From NCBI GenBank assembly GCA_023411815.1, contig JAEYOJ010000105.1:1-63894 (forward strand): DNA of 63,894 bases, written 5' to 3'. Made by a program: the position numbers and the translations under genes. The DNA is from Pseudomonadota bacterium (GTDB taxonomy: Bacteria > Desulfobacterota > Desulfovibrionia > Desulfovibrionales > Desulfovibrionaceae). Below the pieces are notes generated by a model, which saw only the letters and a program-made list of their open reading frames with translations, was not told the DNA's origin and did no database searches. This document shows, piece by piece, positions 16,992 to 25,495 of this stretch (within the stretch, counting starts at the first letter, position 1; the number at the start of each line of letters is the position of its first letter).

Positions 16992-17849
16992 ATGCTGGTC
17001 ATCATCGGAGCCGCGGTCGTCCTGTTGGCCGTCGTCGGCGGCTATCTGCTCGAGGGCGGCAACCTGCACGTGCTCTTCCAACCCGCCGAGCTGGTCATCA
17101 TCGGCGGCGCGGCCGCCGGAGCCTTCCTCATCTCGTCGCCCAAGGCCGTGGTCTTCGCGGCCTTCAAGGGCGCGCTCTCCACGATCAAGCCCGCCCGCGT
17201 CAACCAAGAGACATGCCTGGACCTGCTGCGCCTGCTCTTCGAGCTGCTCAGCGTGGCGCGGCGAGAGGGCATCGTGGCCCTGGAGCCGCATCTGAACGCT
17301 CCTCGGAAGAGCCCCATTTTCGGAAAGCATCCGAGGATATCCTCGCACCACGAAGTGGTGGAATTCCTTTGCGACAACTTCAAGCTCCAGCTCACGGGTT
17401 CCGTGGAGCCGCACCAGGCCGAGGCCCTCATGGACCTGGACATCGAGACGCAGCACGCCCATGGGATGAAGCCCTCCCAGGCCATCGCCAAGGTGGCCGA
17501 CGCCTTGCCGGGCCTGGGCATCGTGGCCGCGGTGCTCGGTGTGGTGCTGACCATGGGCAAGATCAACGAGCCGCCCGAGGTGCTGGGCCACAGCATCGGC
17601 GCGGCCCTTGTGGGCACCTTCCTGGGCGTGCTGGCCTGCTACGGCTTCGTCGGCCCGCTGTCCACGCGCCTGGAGCACCAGGCCCGCGACCACGAGGCCC
17701 TGCTCAACATGGTCAAGGCCGCCTCGGTGGCCTGGTGCAACGGCTGGCCCCCGATATTGTCCGTGGAATCCGCCCGCAGGGCCATGCCCGCGGACCTGAG
17801 GCCCACGTTCAACGAGCTGGAGCAGTCCCTGCGCAATGCCAAAGGATAA
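16992..17849 (+). CDS. motA: Flagellar motor stator protein MotA
   Basis: A 285-residue inner-membrane protein. The first transmembrane helix (1-20) and second (about 33-55, ELVIIGGAAAGAFLIS) precede a cytoplasmic loop of about 110 residues. Helices three and four contain LPGLGIVAAVLGVVLTMG and ALVGTFLGVLACYGFVGPL, the most conserved MotA region with the pore prolines. With MotB it forms the ion-driven stator that turns the flagellar rotor. The MotB start codon lies inside its last codons (14-base overlap), so the two are translationally coupled. The start has CACGAGGATCG upstream. Confidence 0.95.
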   Translation: MLVIIGAAVVLLAVVGGYLLEGGNLHVLFQPAELVIIGGAAAGAFLISSPKAVVFAAFKGALSTIKPARVNQETCLDLLRLLFELLSVARREGIVALEPHLNAPRKSPIFGKHPRISSHHEVVEFLCDNFKLQLTGSVEPHQAEALMDLDIETQHAHGMKPSQAIAKVADALPGLGIVAAVLGVVLTMGKINEPPEVLGHSIGAALVGTFLGVLACYGFVGPLSTRLEHQARDHEALLNMVKAASVAWCNGWPPILSVESARRAMPADLRPTFNELEQSLRNAKG

Positions 17850-18741
17850 GCCCGGCATCATTATCATCCGCAAGGGCAGGCGCCACGAGGACCACGGCCA
17901 CGGCGGCAGCTGGAAGGTGGCCTACGCGGATTTCGTCACCGCGCTCATGGCCTTCTTCCTGCTCCTGTGGCTCGTGTCCATGGTCAAGCCCGAGACCAAG
18001 GCCGGGGTCGCCGAATACTTCGAGAGCTACAATCTCTTCCAGTCCCAGCCCGGACCAGCCAGTACGCGCGTCTCCAGCGTGGGCGGCGTAAGCGCCGTGG
18101 ACTCGACGCAAAAGCCGGCCAAGGGCCACGAGCTGCGCTGGAGCGCCGGCAATGCCTTGTCCACGAGGGAGATCAAGAACAAGATCGACCAGGCCCTGAC
18201 CCTCGAGCTGGGCCAGGAGCGCGACAGAGTCATTCTGGAGGAGTATTCCGAAGGCCTGCGCATCCACCTCGTGGACAAGCAGGGCCAGCCCTCCTTCCAC
18301 AGCGGCGACCCGGAGCTGACCGAGGAGGGGATGCGCGCTTTGCAGGCCGTGGAGCGGGCCATCCGTTTCGTGCCCAACAAGCTGGCCATCGAAGGCCACA
18401 CGGACGCCGCCGTTATGGCCAGGGACGGCATGGACAACTGGAGCCTGGCCGTGGCCAGGGCCGAGCATGCGCGCCAGCATCTCATCAGCTGGGGCTTCGA
18501 CCAGAAGCGGCTTGTGCATGTCGCGGGCTACGCCAACACGGCTCCGCTCATTGTCGGTGCCCCTCTGGACGCCCGCAACCGCCGCGTGAGCATCCTCATC
18601 TACAATTCCCAGGCCGCCATGCCCGTGTCTTCCATTGGCATCGGCAACGACCGGATCCTCCAGCAGCCCGCGGGATCGGCCACGCCCGATACGGCCGCCC
18701 GGCCCATGCAGAGCCCCGCCGCCTCGGACCCGGTCATGTAG
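17836..18741 (+). CDS. motB: Flagellar motor stator protein MotB
   Basis: A 301-residue protein. A basic N-terminus leads into the single transmembrane helix starting YADFVTALMAFFLLLWLV, with the ion-carrying Asp at position 32. A plug and linker follow (about 55-130), then a periplasmic OmpA-like peptidoglycan-binding domain (about 145-260) containing IEGHTDA and the ARNRRVSILI closing motif. It anchors the MotA stator ring to the cell wall. It overlaps motA by 14 bases. The C-terminal 35 residues are Pro/Ala-rich and unlike the core. Confidence 0.95.
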   Translation: MPKDKPGIIIIRKGRRHEDHGHGGSWKVAYADFVTALMAFFLLLWLVSMVKPETKAGVAEYFESYNLFQSQPGPASTRVSSVGGVSAVDSTQKPAKGHELRWSAGNALSTREIKNKIDQALTLELGQERDRVILEEYSEGLRIHLVDKQGQPSFHSGDPELTEEGMRALQAVERAIRFVPNKLAIEGHTDAAVMARDGMDNWSLAVARAEHARQHLISWGFDQKRLVHVAGYANTAPLIVGAPLDARNRRVSILIYNSQAAMPVSSIGIGNDRILQQPAGSATPDTAARPMQSPAASDPVM

Positions 18742-18813
18742 CGTCCGGAGGAACGCGCAACTTGCCCCAGGCGCGGATGTCGGATACCACCGCACAGGAC
18801 CACGGGAGTATCC

Positions 18814-20709
18814 ATGCGCCTGACGCAGCTGTTCAACCGCCTCGCTCCGGCCCCCCAGGCCTACGCAAGCATCTATGATGTCTGCGAGCCCGTGCTGCGC
18901 CGGGAGGAACCCCTGGCCGAGCCCGGCAGGCACCTCCAGCTCCTGTACCGCAAATCCCTGCGCCATCCGCTGCTGCGCCTGTTCGTGCTGCGCGGCTGCC
19001 GCCATCCGCTGCTGCCCATGGCCCGCGTGGGCCGCTGGCAGGAGATGCTGCGCAAGGCCTTGAACGCCACGCCCATGCACTGGCGCAACCGCGCCTGGGT
19101 GCGCGTGACGTTTGCCCCCCTGGCCGAGCTGCTGGACAAGATCGTCCCTCCGCGCTGGCAGCTGCGCGAGACCGTGGTCAGCCCCCGCGCGGACCTGTCC
19201 CGCGAGGAGCTGGACGAGACCCTGGACCGCCTGGCGCGTCACGTGTTCCGTGTCTGGGACAAGGACAAGCGCGACCCCTGGTTTCCTGTGCATGCCCAGG
19301 TCTCCCTGGCGGGCGACGATTCCCTGAGCGGCGAGGCCTTCCTGGACACCCTCGGCGGCCTGGGCTCCTTTGAACAGCAGAACGCCCTGTTGCTTTTCTC
19401 CCTGGTGCGCTGCTTCCTCATGGCCTGCCCGGCCAAGCTGCGCTTCGTGCGCAAGCCTTACAAGGGTCTGGCCGAGCCCTTGCGCAGGCTTGGGCGCATC
19501 ACGCACCGCACGGCATTCTACGACGAGATATTTTTCGAGCTGCTGCATACGCGCGCTGTCAAGAACCACGTGCATCCCGAGGAGTTCCGCAAGATCGCGG
19601 CCATCCTCGAAAGCCTGGTGCGCTACATCGTGGTCGTGAGCAGCGAGACTCTTGTTTCCCCCACGGGCGAAATCCGCCATCCGGCCATCACCTGCCTGCC
19701 GGTGGGGCCGCGCGGAAAGCCGTTGTGCAGGCTTTCGCGCCGCCACTGGCGGCTCAAGCGCAAGCTCGGCTTCGGCGACTACGTGCCCGATGTGGACACG
19801 ACCTTCCTGGCCCTGTCCGTGGCCCGCAAGTGGCTGCTCTTCTTGCGTAACTTCGGCCTGCAGGCCGACCCCGAACTCAAGGCCGCCTGCGAACGCCTGC
19901 TGAACCATCCCTGGATCGAGATCATCGACGAGTACCAGGTCGGCTCGGGCCACACCACCAACCCGCCCACCAACAGGGCCACGCGGCCCCTGGACTACCA
20001 CGGCGCGGCTCCCTTGTGGTTCGACAAGCCCTTCCAGAAGCCCGACGGCAGCGTGGTGCGCGAGACCCTGGGCAACGAAATCTGCCCGGGCCACAACATG
20101 GACATCCTCGAGGCCATCCTGGTCAACCGCCACGCCTGGCACGCCCTGTCCGGCCCTAACCTGGAGACCGTGGAGCGCTTCATCGAGTTCCACCACAGGG
20201 CCTTCAAGAGCGGCAATTTCCGCCGCGAGTCGGCCGTGCGCTTCTACCTGCCCCCGACATACGTGCACTACGCAGGCCGGGTCTGGGACGTGTTCAAGAC
20301 CCTCCCCGAGGAGGAGAAGGCCGTGCTCGATCCCGAAGGCAAGCTGGCCGAGATCCGCAAGATCGCCCTGGACTACTGCCGCCGCGACCTGCTGGGCCGC
20401 ACGGTTAATCCCTTCGACGCGGCCCAGGCAGTGCTGGCCCTGGTGCTTCTGGAACACGAGCCCCGGCGCGACGGTCTCATCGCCTACGGCCTTTCCGTCA
20501 TGCGCCAGGCCATGGGCGAGGGCCTGCGCAACCCCTTCCGGGCCTACGAATGGACCCTGGTGCGCACCCCCACGCGCATCATCGTGGGCAGCGAGGTCGC
20601 CACGTCCCTGTTCGTGCTGGGCGCCTTCGCCGAGGCCCGGCGCTACCTGTACGGCCACGAGCGCGTGGACCTGCCCCTGCCCAAGCCCGCAGCCAAAATC
20701 CAAAGCTGA
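18814..20709 (+). CDS. Large protein of unknown family with a DxDTT motif
   Basis: A 631-residue protein that I do not recognise. It has no signal peptide and no clear membrane segment. The sequence is mostly helical, rich in Arg, Leu and aromatic residues. A DVDTT motif at 326-330, within YVPDVDTTFLALSVARKW, is reminiscent of the acidic motif of class II terpene-cyclase/alpha-alpha-barrel proteins, but no QW repeats are visible. A Gly/Asn/His-rich stretch (about 375-435, with SGHTTNPPTNRATRP and GNEICPGHNMD) looks like an active site or metal site. It follows motB by 72 bases on the same strand, and a strong hairpin repeat follows it. Function cannot be stated. Confidence 0.75.
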   Translation: MRLTQLFNRLAPAPQAYASIYDVCEPVLRREEPLAEPGRHLQLLYRKSLRHPLLRLFVLRGCRHPLLPMARVGRWQEMLRKALNATPMHWRNRAWVRVTFAPLAELLDKIVPPRWQLRETVVSPRADLSREELDETLDRLARHVFRVWDKDKRDPWFPVHAQVSLAGDDSLSGEAFLDTLGGLGSFEQQNALLLFSLVRCFLMACPAKLRFVRKPYKGLAEPLRRLGRITHRTAFYDEIFFELLHTRAVKNHVHPEEFRKIAAILESLVRYIVVVSSETLVSPTGEIRHPAITCLPVGPRGKPLCRLSRRHWRLKRKLGFGDYVPDVDTTFLALSVARKWLLFLRNFGLQADPELKAACERLLNHPWIEIIDEYQVGSGHTTNPPTNRATRPLDYHGAAPLWFDKPFQKPDGSVVRETLGNEICPGHNMDILEAILVNRHAWHALSGPNLETVERFIEFHHRAFKSGNFRRESAVRFYLPPTYVHYAGRVWDVFKTLPEEEKAVLDPEGKLAEIRKIALDYCRRDLLGRTVNPFDAAQAVLALVLLEHEPRRDGLIAYGLSVMRQAMGEGLRNPFRAYEWTLVRTPTRIIVGSEVATSLFVLGAFAEARRYLYGHERVDLPLPKPAAKIQS

Positions 20710-20716
20710 ACGCGTA

Positions 20717-20790
20717 AGAGCCGGGAGAGGGGCGGCGCCCCTCTCCCGGACCCTCACCCCGCCAGGGCGTGACGACGCCATGGACCCGCG
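20717..20790 (-). repeat. Dispersed intergenic hairpin repeat, copy 3
   Basis: Reverse-orientation copy. CCGGGAGAGGGGC and GCCCCTCTCCCGG form a perfect 13-bp hairpin (20721-20749), followed by CCCGCCAGGGCGT, ACGCCATGGACCCGCG. The hairpin could terminate transcription of the upstream gene. Confidence 0.7.
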
Positions 20791-20972
20791 TATTTCAATG
20801 ACGAAATGCATCAGTCCCGGTGCCGCATGGGCCTGCATGTCCGGCATCGCACGGGTGTACCGCGCCGCCATTGCCATGGGGTGAATTTCCGGTAGTATCG
20901 AAGTACCCGGCTTCGTGCGGGCACCGGAACGGCCACGGCCGCGGGAAAGCACTCTAACGGCAAGGAGGCCCC

Positions 20973-22130
20973 ATGCAGCAACGCATCGCCTTGACCCTCG
21001 ACGATCTGCGCCTGCTTCTGGAAAACCCCGATCCCGTCAAGGTTTCCATATACATGCCCACGCACCGTCGAGGCCCGGAAACGCAGCAGGACTCGGTCCG
21101 CTTCAAGAACCTGCTGGCCCGGGCCAAGGAAGAGCTGCAGGCCAGGGGCATGCGCGACGCGGATTCCTTCCTCAAGCCCGCGACCGATCTGCAGGGCGAT
21201 CCGGCCTTCTGGAACTTCATGGACACGGGGCTGGCCCTGTTCCGCTCCGAGGGCATGTTCATGGCTCTCAAGCTGCCCCTGGAGTTCGTGGACCTGACCA
21301 CGGTCAACGACCGCTTCCACCTGAAGCAGCTGTTTCCCTATTTTCGCGGGAGCGGCCACTTCTACCTGCTGGCCCTGAGCGACAACGACGTGCGGCTCTA
21401 CCGCTGCACGCAGTATGGATCGGAAGAGGTCCAGGTGGACGACATGCCCAGGAGCATGTCCGAGGCGCTGTGGCACGACGAGACAGAGAAGACGCACACC
21501 GAGGTCGGACCCGGCCGCAACGTCAGGGCCGACCGCCGCATGGTCTTCTTCTACAGCGGCGGCGCGGACGCGAACTTCACGGAGAACAAGAAGATCCGCT
21601 TCCTGCGGGCGGTGGACAGGGGCCTGCAGGGCTTCCTGCGCGACAAGCGCGCCCCGCTCCTGCTGGCCGGGGTGGAGGAGGTCCTGCCGGTATACAGGAC
21701 GGCCAACACCTATCCTTACTTGCTGGACTCCATCGTGCCCGGCAACCCCGACCGGACGGACCCGGACGAGCTGCGCAAGAAGGCCTGGAAGATCATCGAG
21801 CCCTTGTTCACGCGCAAGGTGCAGGAGCACCGGGACCGCTTCGCCCAGTTCCTGGGCACAGGCCTGGCCAGCGACGGGCTGGAGGCCGTGGCCGTCGCCG
21901 CCTATCACGGCCGCGTGGACGCGCTCTTCGTGGCCCGCGGCGTGCGCGTCTGGGGCCGCTTCGATTACGACACCCAGGCCGTGGAGATACACGACTCCTA
22001 CCGTCCCGGCGGCCAGGACCTGCTGGACTTCGCCGCGGCCTGGACCCTGCTCAAGGGTGGGGAGGTGCACGCCGTCCCGCCAGGAGAGGTTCCCGGCGGA
22101 GGGCAGGTCGCGGCGGCATTCCGCTTCTGA
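20973..22130 (+). CDS. eRF1-like protein (baeRF family)
   Basis: A 385-residue protein matching the bacterial archaeo-eukaryotic release factor (baeRF) group in overall order. It starts with a LTLDDLRLLLENPDPVKVSIYMPTH segment typical of these proteins, then a domain containing FYLLALSDNDVRLYRCT, a middle region RRMVFFYSGGADANFTENK leading to AVDRGLQGFLRDKRAPLLLAGVEEVLPVYR, and a C-terminal DALFVARGVRVWGRFD segment. Proteins of this class are predicted to act at stalled or stressed ribosomes, but no member is well characterised. I see no GGQ peptide-release loop. The gene stands alone, closed by a terminator at 22162. CAAGGAGGCCCC is its ribosome site. Confidence 0.7.
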   Translation: MQQRIALTLDDLRLLLENPDPVKVSIYMPTHRRGPETQQDSVRFKNLLARAKEELQARGMRDADSFLKPATDLQGDPAFWNFMDTGLALFRSEGMFMALKLPLEFVDLTTVNDRFHLKQLFPYFRGSGHFYLLALSDNDVRLYRCTQYGSEEVQVDDMPRSMSEALWHDETEKTHTEVGPGRNVRADRRMVFFYSGGADANFTENKKIRFLRAVDRGLQGFLRDKRAPLLLAGVEEVLPVYRTANTYPYLLDSIVPGNPDRTDPDELRKKAWKIIEPLFTRKVQEHRDRFAQFLGTGLASDGLEAVAVAAYHGRVDALFVARGVRVWGRFDYDTQAVEIHDSYRPGGQDLLDFAAAWTLLKGGEVHAVPPGEVPGGGQVAAAFRF

Positions 22131-22161
22131 CGGCCGCCGTTTTTCCGGCTGCCGAATGCGA

Positions 22162-22190
22162 ACGGGGAGGGCTGTGCCCTCCCCGTTTCT
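22162..22190 (+). terminator. Rho-independent terminator
   Basis: ACGGGGAGGGC, loop TGT, GCCCTCCCCGT, then TTCT: a perfect 11-bp stem. It ends the eRF1-like gene and may also serve the opposing feo operon. Confidence 0.85.
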
Positions 22191-22198
22191 GCGTTCAT

Positions 22199-22378
22199 TT
22201 ATCCGGCTGTCCCTGCATCCGGTGCGTCCGTTGCGTCCGGCACCGGTTCCCGCTTGGCCTCGCGTCCAGGCGAGCCGCTGTCCTGCGCCCGTGGCCGGCT
22301 GCCGTCCGCGAAGCGCAGCGCGCCCTTGAGGAAGTCGCGCGGCCTGGCGCGGGATGTGATGGAACTCCTTGAACTCAT
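22199..22378 (-). CDS. Small basic hypothetical protein at the end of the feo operon
   Basis: A 59-residue frame starting ATG 32 bases after the feoB stop, with an AACGGAGGACGCC ribosome site. It opens MSSRSSITSRARPRDFLKG and is rich in Arg, Ser, Asp and Pro. It has no cysteines, so it is not the Cys-rich FeoB-associated protein found in some genomes, and no membrane segment. The strong ribosome site and position just before a terminator support it as a real gene. Function unknown. Confidence 0.5.
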   Translation of the reverse strand: MSSRSSITSRARPRDFLKGALRFADGSRPRAQDSGSPGREAKREPVPDATDAPDAGTAG

Positions 22379-22410
22379 GGCGTCCTCCGTTGCATGCGCG
22401 GCCGTACGGA

Positions 22411-24585
22411 TTACAGCAGCAGCCGGCCGAACTGGTAGATCGCCGTGGCCAGGGTGAAGGCCAGGGCGGTGTTGAAGATCATGGAGAAGGCGGCCCAGCG
22501 CCAGGAGGATTCCTTGGCCATGGCCACCACGGTCACGAAGCAGGGCGCGTACAGGAGCACGAAGATGATGAGGCTCATGGCCGTCAGGGCGGTCCACTGC
22601 GGGTCGCTGGCCAGGCGCTGGGACAGGGGCTCGGCTTCCTCGGCTTCGACCTCGCCCAGGGAGTAGGCCGTGCCCAGGGTGGAGACGATGACCTCCTTGG
22701 CCGCCACGCCGCCCACCAGGGCGATGTTGGTGCGCCAGTCGAATCCGGCCAGCTGGCTCACGGGCTCCAGCGCACCGCCGACACGGCCGGCGATGGAGTT
22801 GCGCAGGGCGGTCTGGGCCTCCAGGTTGTCGATCTCGGCCAGGCGCTCCTCGAGGGCCGCCTCGGCGTCTTCCATGGTCTGCGTTTCGGCCGCGGCCTGC
22901 TCGCGCATGGCCTCGAACTCGGCGGTGCGCTCGGCGGGCAGTTCGGGATAGGTCATGGCCGCCCAGAGCAGGATGGAGATGGCCAGGATAACGGTGCCGG
23001 CCTTGCGGATGTAGGCCCAGGTGCGCTCGAAGGAGTGGGTCAGCACGCCGCGCAGGGTGGGCAGCCGGTAGGGCGGCAGCTCCATGACGAAGGGCGTGGA
23101 CTCGCCGCGCAGCAGCGTGGAGCGCAGCAGCCAGGAGACCAGCAGGGCCATGGCCCAGGCGACCAGGGTGATGGCGAACATGGTCATGGCCGCGTTATCC
23201 GGGAAGAAAGCCGCCACGAGCAGCACGAAGACCGGGATCTTCGCGCCGCAGGTCATGAAGGGCGCGGTGAGCAGAGTGGCCAGCTTTTCCTTGGGACTCT
23301 TGAGCGTGCGCGTGGCCATGATGCCGGGCACCGCGCAGCCGCCGGCGATGCCGCCGGATATGACGAAGGGCATGACCGAGCAGCCGTGCAGGCCGAAGAT
23401 GCGGAACACGCGGTCCAGCATGTAGGCCATGCGGGCCATGTAGCCCAGGTCCTCCAGGGCCGAGATCATGAGGAACATGATCAGGATGAGCGGCACGAAG
23501 CCCATGACTCCGCCCACGCCGTCGATGATGCCGGACACGATCATGGAGCGCAGGGGGCCTTCGGCCATGTTGGCGCTGACGACCTCGTTCAGCCAGCCGA
23601 AGCCGTTCTCCAGCCAGCCCATGGGGTACTCGCCCAGGGTGAAGGTGAGCTTGAACATGCCGTAGAGCACGGCCAGCATGATGAGCGGGCCGAAGAGGCG
23701 GTGCGTGAGCACCCGGTCCACCTTGTCCGTGACGTCGATGCGCTCGCGCAGGGAGTCGCGCTCCAGCACGCCCTGCTTGAGCAGCGAGGCGATGTAGCCG
23801 TAGCGGTAGTCGGCGATGATGGCGTCGGGATAGGCGTTGAGCGTCTTCTGGCAGTGCTCCGAGAGCTTGGCGACCATGGCCTCCAGCTCTCTGGAGACCT
23901 CGGGCGCGGCCTGGCGGCCCTCGGCCACGACCTGCTCGTCGCCCTCGACGTACTTGATGGCGGTCCAGCGGGCGGGCTGGCGGTCGGTGAGCAGTCGCGC
24001 GGAGTTGATGCGCGAGGTCATGTCCAGCAGGACATGGTCCACGTCCGGCCCGTAGGACAGCTCGAGGGGCAGCCACTGGCGCTTGCGACGGTTGGCATGT
24101 TCGATGGCCTCCTGCAGCAGCTCCTTCTTGCCCTGGCCCGTGCGGCCGACGGTCTCCACCACGGGCGCGCCCAGCAGCCTGGAAAGCTTGGCGGCATTGA
24201 TGTGCAGCCCGCGCTTCTTGGCCTCGTCCATCATGTTCAGGGCCAGCACCACGGGCACGCCCATCTCCAGGAGCTGCACGCCGAGATACAGGCTGCGCTC
24301 CAGGACCGTGGCGTCCAGCACGTGCACGACCACGTCGGGCCGCTCCTCCACGAGCACCTTGCGGGCCACCAGCTCCTCCATGGAGTAGGCGGTCAGGGAG
24401 TAGCAGCCGGGCAGGTCGACGACTTCGGCGCGGAAGCCGTTGAGCACGACGGTGCCTTCCTTGCGCTCCACGGTGACGCCCGGATAGTTGCCCACGCGCT
24501 GGCGGGCGCCGGTCAGGGCGTTGAACATGGTCGTCTTGCCGGAGTTCGGGTTTCCGGCCAAGGCTATGGTGACGTTATCGGCCAT
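22411..24585 (-). CDS. feoB: Ferrous iron transport protein FeoB
   Basis: A 724-residue inner-membrane Fe(II) transporter. The N-terminal G domain has GNPNSGKTT (11-19), DLPGCYS and NMMDE, with a helical spacer to about residue 280. A polytopic domain of about ten helices follows, including the Gate regions with FVISGGIAGGCAVPG and FMTCGAKIPVFVLL, where the conserved Cys residues lie. A long charged, coiled insert (about 580-640) separates the last helices. FeoA precedes it with an 11-base overlap, and a Fur box lies upstream of the operon, so it should be induced under iron limitation. Confidence 0.97.
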   Translation of the reverse strand: MADNVTIALAGNPNSGKTTMFNALTGARQRVGNYPGVTVERKEGTVVLNGFRAEVVDLPGCYSLTAYSMEELVARKVLVEERPDVVVHVLDATVLERSLYLGVQLLEMGVPVVLALNMMDEAKKRGLHINAAKLSRLLGAPVVETVGRTGQGKKELLQEAIEHANRRKRQWLPLELSYGPDVDHVLLDMTSRINSARLLTDRQPARWTAIKYVEGDEQVVAEGRQAAPEVSRELEAMVAKLSEHCQKTLNAYPDAIIADYRYGYIASLLKQGVLERDSLRERIDVTDKVDRVLTHRLFGPLIMLAVLYGMFKLTFTLGEYPMGWLENGFGWLNEVVSANMAEGPLRSMIVSGIIDGVGGVMGFVPLILIMFLMISALEDLGYMARMAYMLDRVFRIFGLHGCSVMPFVISGGIAGGCAVPGIMATRTLKSPKEKLATLLTAPFMTCGAKIPVFVLLVAAFFPDNAAMTMFAITLVAWAMALLVSWLLRSTLLRGESTPFVMELPPYRLPTLRGVLTHSFERTWAYIRKAGTVILAISILLWAAMTYPELPAERTAEFEAMREQAAAETQTMEDAEAALEERLAEIDNLEAQTALRNSIAGRVGGALEPVSQLAGFDWRTNIALVGGVAAKEVIVSTLGTAYSLGEVEAEEAEPLSQRLASDPQWTALTAMSLIIFVLLYAPCFVTVVAMAKESSWRWAAFSMIFNTALAFTLATAIYQFGRLLL

Positions 24586-24823
24586 TGGCGGCCTCCTCGG
24601 AATCGACCATGATGTGATCGGCCTCGTTGTTGCGCAGGGTCAGGGTGAAGTCCTTGAGCCGGATGGCCACGGGATCGCGCAGCGGGGCGCGGCCCACGAC
24701 CTCGAGCGTCGCTCCGGGCACGATCCCCATGTCGCGGATGCGCCGGCCCATCTCGCCGGTGGCCTGGATGGAGTGGATGACCGCCCGCTGGCCGGCGGGC
24801 AGCTCGCGCAGACAACGCGTCAT
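24575..24823 (-). CDS. feoA: Ferrous iron transport protein FeoA
   Basis: An 82-residue SH3-like protein. It contains the family core GEMGRRIRDMGIVPGATLEVVGRAPLRDPVAIRL split over residues 23-58 and ends in an acidic tail. FeoA is a small cytoplasmic partner of FeoB needed for full Fe(II) uptake. It overlaps the start of feoB by 11 bases and has a GAAAGGAGCATCC ribosome site. The DUF2325 gene precedes it by 31 bases, so the three form one operon. Confidence 0.95.
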   Translation of the reverse strand: MTRCLRELPAGQRAVIHSIQATGEMGRRIRDMGIVPGATLEVVGRAPLRDPVAIRLKDFTLTLRNNEADHIMVDSEEAANGR

Positions 24824-24854
24824 GCGGATGCTCCTTTCTCGTTCATCGAAACGG

Positions 24855-25142
24855 TTAGCGGTTGCGTGTGATATCGTTCAGGCACTGCCGGAGCGAGGAG
24901 ATGCCGCTCGAATGGCACTGCCGCACGGGTATGCCGTTGCGCGCCGCATGGCGCAGGGCCTCGGAACGGGCCTTGTGCGAGAGCTTGCCGGTGAACAGGA
25001 TCAGGCACTCGGTCCGGCCGATGCGGTCCGCGATGTAGCTCTCGTTGCCGTCGAAAACCTTGAGCGTGACTCCCAAGTCCTTGGCGGCCTGGGCGTATTC
25101 CCTTTTCAGCCGGCTCATGCCGCCTATAAGCGCTGCGCACAT
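24855..25142 (-). CDS. DUF2325 family protein, first gene of the feo operon
   Basis: A 95-residue protein starting MCAALIGGMSRLKREY, with GVTLKVFDGNESYIADRIG and the C-terminal RQCHSSGISSLRQCL. This matches DUF2325, a small Rossmann-like family of unknown role that I recall near feo and metal genes. Start chosen at ATG 25142, which has CAAGGAGCTTGCC upstream; a longer frame would run across the Fur box. The Cys/His residues near the end could bind metal, but this is speculation. It is the promoter-proximal gene of the iron-uptake operon. Confidence 0.75.
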   Translation of the reverse strand: MCAALIGGMSRLKREYAQAAKDLGVTLKVFDGNESYIADRIGRTECLILFTGKLSHKARSEALRHAARNGIPVRQCHSSGISSLRQCLNDITRNR

Positions 25143-25202
25143 GATGGCAAGCTCCTTGTTTGGAGGAACGCATACGAATTGGTTGCTGAGGCGAACAGTA
25201 GT

Positions 25203-25221
25203 GATAACGATTATCAATGTC
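25203..25221. promoter_or_regulatory. Fur box of the feo operon
   Basis: GATAACGATTATCAATGTC matches 16 of 19 positions of the Fur consensus and contains the perfect TGATAA/TTATCA arms. It lies about 60 bases upstream of the DUF2325 start. Confidence 0.8.
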
Positions 25222-25495
25222 AAACCAAATGTGAGAAAATTAAAAAGAAATTTTTAGCCTCACTCCCCAGAAGCCGGGTCGCTGCGCGAAAAAACGCGGG
25301 CAGGCGCTCCTGCGGGCGGTAAGCCGCACTGACGGGCTTCGCCCGTCGAGATCTGCCGGCAGCCCGGAGGCGGCTGTTCGACTTCCGGCGCACGAGCACG
25401 GTCAGGCTTGCCGGTCGGGCAGCCGTGGCGTTGCGTAACAGGTCTTCAGGGAGTATGCAGAACAATTCAACCTCGTGCCGATTACGGAGCGCGCC
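25222..25495. other. Intergenic region between the feo operon and lysE
   Basis: An AT-rich tract (25222-25260) is followed by GC-rich DNA with the hairpin GACGGGC-TTC-GCCCGTC near 25333-25349. No supported coding frame. Confidence 0.4.

Noticed and set aside
17809..20952. Very long minus-strand open frame opposite motB and the 631-residue gene
   Set aside because: It is the antisense of two well-supported genes, rich in Gly, Ala, His, Val and Gln as expected of shadow frames in GC-rich DNA, and has no domain motif.
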